A DNA stretch of 64,000 nt from positions 496,001-560,000 of the forward strand of contig NZ_JBHUOV010000001.1 of NCBI RefSeq assembly GCF_042686125.1. Reading direction: 5' to 3'. How positions within the stretch are numbered: position 1 is the stretch's first letter; the number at the start of each line of letters is the position of its first letter. Positions 61,431-64,000 of the stretch are shown one piece after another. This stretch comes from Oceanihabitans iliipiscarium. Lineage in GTDB: Bacteria > Bacteroidota > Bacteroidia > Flavobacteriales > Flavobacteriaceae. The position numbers were made by a program, and so were the translations under genes. Under the pieces are notes generated by a model. The model did not search any database. It was not told the DNA's origin and was given only the letters and a program-made list of their open reading frames with translations.

Positions 61431-62534
61431 TTATTCTAATAGTTTATCTTTACTTCCATATATGCTGATTATATCTAAAAGTTTTATTTCTTTTAATATA
61501 AAGAAGAAAAGTAAAACAATAAATACTGTTATTGTGTATTTGTTTTTATTAATTGCAATTGCACTATCTATTTTAACAGCTGGACTAAAATCACTTAATA
61601 AGCTAATTACTTGGCTTTTATCTTTAAGTTCGTTATTAAGTTCAGCAATCATTAATCGAATCTCTTTTTGTTCTTTAAAAATTTCAAACTCCTTAGTGTT
61701 TATCTTATCTTTAGTGTTCGACAAATTTAAATTAAGCGTTGTATTTTGGGGGTCTAAGGATTCTGATTGTCCATAATATTTTTTAAGTAAATCAATATAA
61801 TTGTCTTGCAATTCTTCGGAATCAATCAACATTTTTTCATATACTGTTATATTGTCTTGAATTAAAGCTAACTCTTGCTTTTGTAATTCTACAAAAAATT
61901 TATTTTCCTCAAAAGCTGATAGCAACCTATTTGACAAACCGTCATATATATTAGGAGAGTGAGAAAAAACTGAAATGGTTTGAATTTTATAATTTTCTAA
62001 ATCATAATTTTCTTTAAAAGTTGCAAACGATATATGTAAAGTTGAATCAACAACTTGAACATATTCATAATACTTTTCAAGAATTACATTTTCATTTGCG
62101 TTATCATTAATTTCAAGTCCAACAATATTAACCGCATCTGTTGAAGGAAGGTTTAATCTTTTACCTAATGCAACTGAATCTCTTGCTTTTGCTATAGAAT
62201 TAAGTCTTGATATATTATTATAAATTAACTCTCCAGTTTGAAAATTTTGAGAAATAATTATATTAGACTGATATACAGCAGGAAGGGATCTGTCTAAAAA
62301 CATCATCAAAACGTACACGACAACAGCAGAACCTATAATCTTCACGAAATGTTTTCTTATTATATTTATAGTATACAATAAAAATATACCTAGTTTTTTT
62401 AATATCAATATTAGAAAAAGTAAAATTTTCGAAAAAAACTTTCCTATGCTGGTGAAAATCTTCTCTAATTGATTAAAAAACTGCCCTAAATCTAAGTCTT
62501 CAGGACTGTTAGGTTTTGGTAATTTATCACTCAT
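61431..62534 (-). CDS. Wzz-like chain-length/co-polymerase protein
   Basis: 367 residues. A Pro-rich cytoplasmic N-terminus, membrane helices at about 40-60 and 68-85, a long periplasmic helical region (about 90-325) with coiled coil, and a C-terminal membrane helix (YTITVFIVLLFFFIL) match polysaccharide co-polymerases. These set polymer length with the Wzy enzyme. No tyrosine-kinase domain is fused. The first gene of the leftward locus, it lies nine bases downstream of the DUF6909 gene. Confidence 0.75.
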   Translation of the reverse strand: MSDKLPKPNSPEDLDLGQFFNQLEKIFTSIGKFFSKILLFLILILKKLGIFLLYTINIIRKHFVKIIGSAVVVYVLMMFLDRSLPAVYQSNIIISQNFQTGELIYNNISRLNSIAKARDSVALGKRLNLPSTDAVNIVGLEINDNANENVILEKYYEYVQVVDSTLHISFATFKENYDLENYKIQTISVFSHSPNIYDGLSNRLLSAFEENKFFVELQKQELALIQDNITVYEKMLIDSEELQDNYIDLLKKYYGQSESLDPQNTTLNLNLSNTKDKINTKEFEIFKEQKEIRLMIAELNNELKDKSQVISLLSDFSPAVKIDSAIAINKNKYTITVFIVLLFFFILKEIKLLDIISIYGSKDKLLE

Positions 62535-62543
62535 AACGGCTTA

Positions 62544-64000
62544 TTAGTTAAATATTTGCTGTAAAATTTTTCTTGTAATTAAATATGTTGGTTTTACACC
62601 TGATGTTCCTAGACCTCCTGATGCTAACGTGCTTCCGGTTTCTAATGGATTATCACTAGCATAATAAGCATAGCGCACTTTAACGTCTGGATTTATACTT
62701 CCTCTAACTTTAGATGCTGCTTGAATAGCTTTTTGGTAATGAGCTCCTTCCATTTCTAAGCCTATAACATTCCATGTAGAATTAAAAAAGAATTTTAAAA
62801 TGTCTTTATTTTGTAGCGATGTGCCTAAAACTGTAATCATAGATCCTTCATAAACCTCTACACCTTGACCCTCTAAATCTTCTTTATTCAATTCATTTTT
62901 AAAAGGATAATTATCTGCTGTCCCTTCAAATATGTGTGCCGAAGGTATCATGATATCTCCTTTCCCTCCTTCTAAAATACCTGCTTTTCCCATAACAGAA
63001 ATTGACTCTACATTTAAATGTTTTTTCTTGCCGTTAGGCTTGTATGGTTTTAACAATTCATCAATAGTTTCATAAGCTTGCTCACCAAAAGCATAATCCA
63101 TTACAATAATAATAGGCTTGTCTGTCTTTAATTTCTTGTCATTAATATCGACATCTATTTTAGAAAAATCAATCTTATCTGTGTCAAATATTTGAACATT
63201 TATATTTGTTCCAGAAGCATCTTCGACATATATCATTCCTTTCTGCAACGCTTCTTTTGTAACTTTATTGCGTAAATCATTATTATCTTTATGACTTATA
63301 GCTTCATAGACTTCAAAAATGTCTTTTTTAGAGGCTAAAGCTTTTAACGCATTTGGTGCAAAAAGTGTGTTCATTACACTATGCATATTAGCACTAATAA
63401 TATGAATTGGTCTGTCTAAGAGTCCGTTTTTGTGTAAAATGTCTTTTATGTTATTCGCCCATATCTCACCATGAATATGATGCCCTAATCGCTCCCTTAA
63501 TACAGGACTAAAAGTCACTGTTCTCTTGTTGTTATTTACGACCTCTTCTATGGCTAATTTGCCTAACCAATAAACAATATGCAGTAATCGAGCAGGTTGT
63601 GTTGGTGTTGCAAATTCTTCATACATTTCATTTAGCTCATTAAAGGTTCTCCCTAAAATATTAGCTGTATGGGTAATAGCGATTTCACGCTCCTGTTGAG
63701 TGAGTTTCTTTTTAGTTGTTACAGCTTTTTCAAGCTTAACCCAGTCTCTAGTTGTAGCACCATTTTCATCAATTAAAACACGTTTACTTATTTTATGAGA
63801 CTCAACAAATAAAAAAGTAAGGTGGGTTAAAATATCGTAGATTTCTGAACGTCCACGAGTAATCTCAATATTCATTTGCTCATCATCAATGCGGTAGCAA
63901 TTGCGTCGTCTCTTTGGAGGAATTATTGCCTTAAAATGTGAGTTTCCATAACCTTCATCACTAGTTAAGTTAATAAAAGTACATTCTTCTATGCCTTCTG
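62544..64000 (-). CDS. DUF6909 family protein (5' end beyond the window)
   Basis: The frame stays open to the right window edge, giving at least 485 residues. The ATG at 63875 is internal, because conserved-looking sequence continues upstream (LTSDEGYGNSHFKAIIPPKR ... DDEQ before MNIEITRGRSEIYDI). The C-terminal ~250 residues resemble a phosphorylase-like alpha/beta domain (IHIISANMHSVMN, GLEMEGAHYQKAI near a nucleoside-phosphorylase-type glutamate). I recall it as DUF6909; function unknown. It is the upstream neighbour of the chain-length gene, which may be chance. Confidence 0.75.
   Translation of the reverse strand, partial: EGIEECTFINLTSDEGYGNSHFKAIIPPKRRRNCYRIDDEQMNIEITRGRSEIYDILTHLTFLFVESHKISKRVLIDENGATTRDWVKLEKAVTTKKKLTQQEREIAITHTANILGRTFNELNEMYEEFATPTQPARLLHIVYWLGKLAIEEVVNNNKRTVTFSPVLRERLGHHIHGEIWANNIKDILHKNGLLDRPIHIISANMHSVMNTLFAPNALKALASKKDIFEVYEAISHKDNNDLRNKVTKEALQKGMIYVEDASGTNINVQIFDTDKIDFSKIDVDINDKKLKTDKPIIIVMDYAFGEQAYETIDELLKPYKPNGKKKHLNVESISVMGKAGILEGGKGDIMIPSAHIFEGTADNYPFKNELNKEDLEGQGVEVYEGSMITVLGTSLQNKDILKFFFNSTWNVIGLEMEGAHYQKAIQAASKVRGSINPDVKVRYAYYASDNPLETGSTLASGGLGTSGVKPTYLITRKILQQIFN

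Noticed and set aside
1..64000. tRNA, rRNA, CRISPR arrays, transposases or phage genes
   Set aside because: Intergenic gaps are short and none shows such features by eye; a tRNAscan or IS search could still find something missed.

Overview
This window looks like a draft-assembly contig from a marine-type member of the Flavobacteriaceae (Bacteroidota). The reasons are strong AT richness, flavobacterial families throughout (a SprE/PorW gliding and type IX secretion lipoprotein, DUF4292, DUF4254, DUF5687, DUF6090, DUF6427 and DUF6909 proteins, a split ATP synthase operon without beta and epsilon), start codons without strong Shine-Dalgarno sites, and several promoters of the Bacteroidota form TTG/TTTG-N19-21-TAnnTTTG. 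An 80-base run of N (24169-24248) marks an assembly gap inside sprE. No rRNA, tRNA, CRISPR array or transposase gene was found.

Layout. 1-440 is the 5' part of trhO. 441-4950 holds recA flanked by two near-identical, oppositely oriented 30-bp elements. I read these as promoters for the ECF sigma factor encoded just downstream. One drives a lipoprotein / ECF sigma / anti-sigma-beta-barrel operon to the right, the other a tiny gene for a 28-residue peptide to the left. 4949-16885 is housekeeping: plsC, trpS, dprA, a HU/SPOR protein, a thioesterase, then a leftward cluster of an EnvC-like LytM protein, a DUF4292 lipoprotein, a TPR protein, a sugar nucleotidyltransferase, dut, a DUF6090 protein with a decayed duplicated 5' end, and a polysaccharide flippase. 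16926-25639 runs leftward as sprE, bactofilin, atpZ, DUF6168, atpB, E, F, H, A, G. 25757-34194 contains an ABC exporter, a flavin/2Fe-2S reductase, a GT9 glycosyltransferase with a DUF4254 protein, upp, small membrane proteins and purD.

34277-62534 is a large surface-polysaccharide locus. A rightward trio (CapK-like adenylating enzyme, WecB epimerase, GT4) meets a leftward trio (Ugd, UDP-glucuronate decarboxylase, initiating phosphoglycosyltransferase). From 41610 to 62534 about 20 genes lie on one strand with short gaps or overlaps: a chain-length regulator, rfbBACD (dTDP-rhamnose), a sulfotransferase, an AlgD-like GDP-mannose dehydrogenase, a GT4, then cysQ / DUF2061 / cysC / lipoprotein / cysD / cysN, a flippase, a second sulfotransferase, a polysaccharide deacetylase, three polymerase/ligase-like membrane proteins, a GT4 and an acetyltransferase. 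The window ends inside a DUF6909 gene that continues past base 64000.

The standout system is a dedicated PAPS-making and PAP-recycling cassette inside a polysaccharide locus with two sulfotransferases. The predicted sugar donors are dTDP-rhamnose, UDP-glucuronate, UDP-xylose, UDP-ManNAc and GDP-mannuronate, so the inferred product is a sulfated, uronate-containing surface polysaccharide, in outline like algal sulfated polymers. The second is the recA-flanking ECF promoter pair with its small peptide gene.
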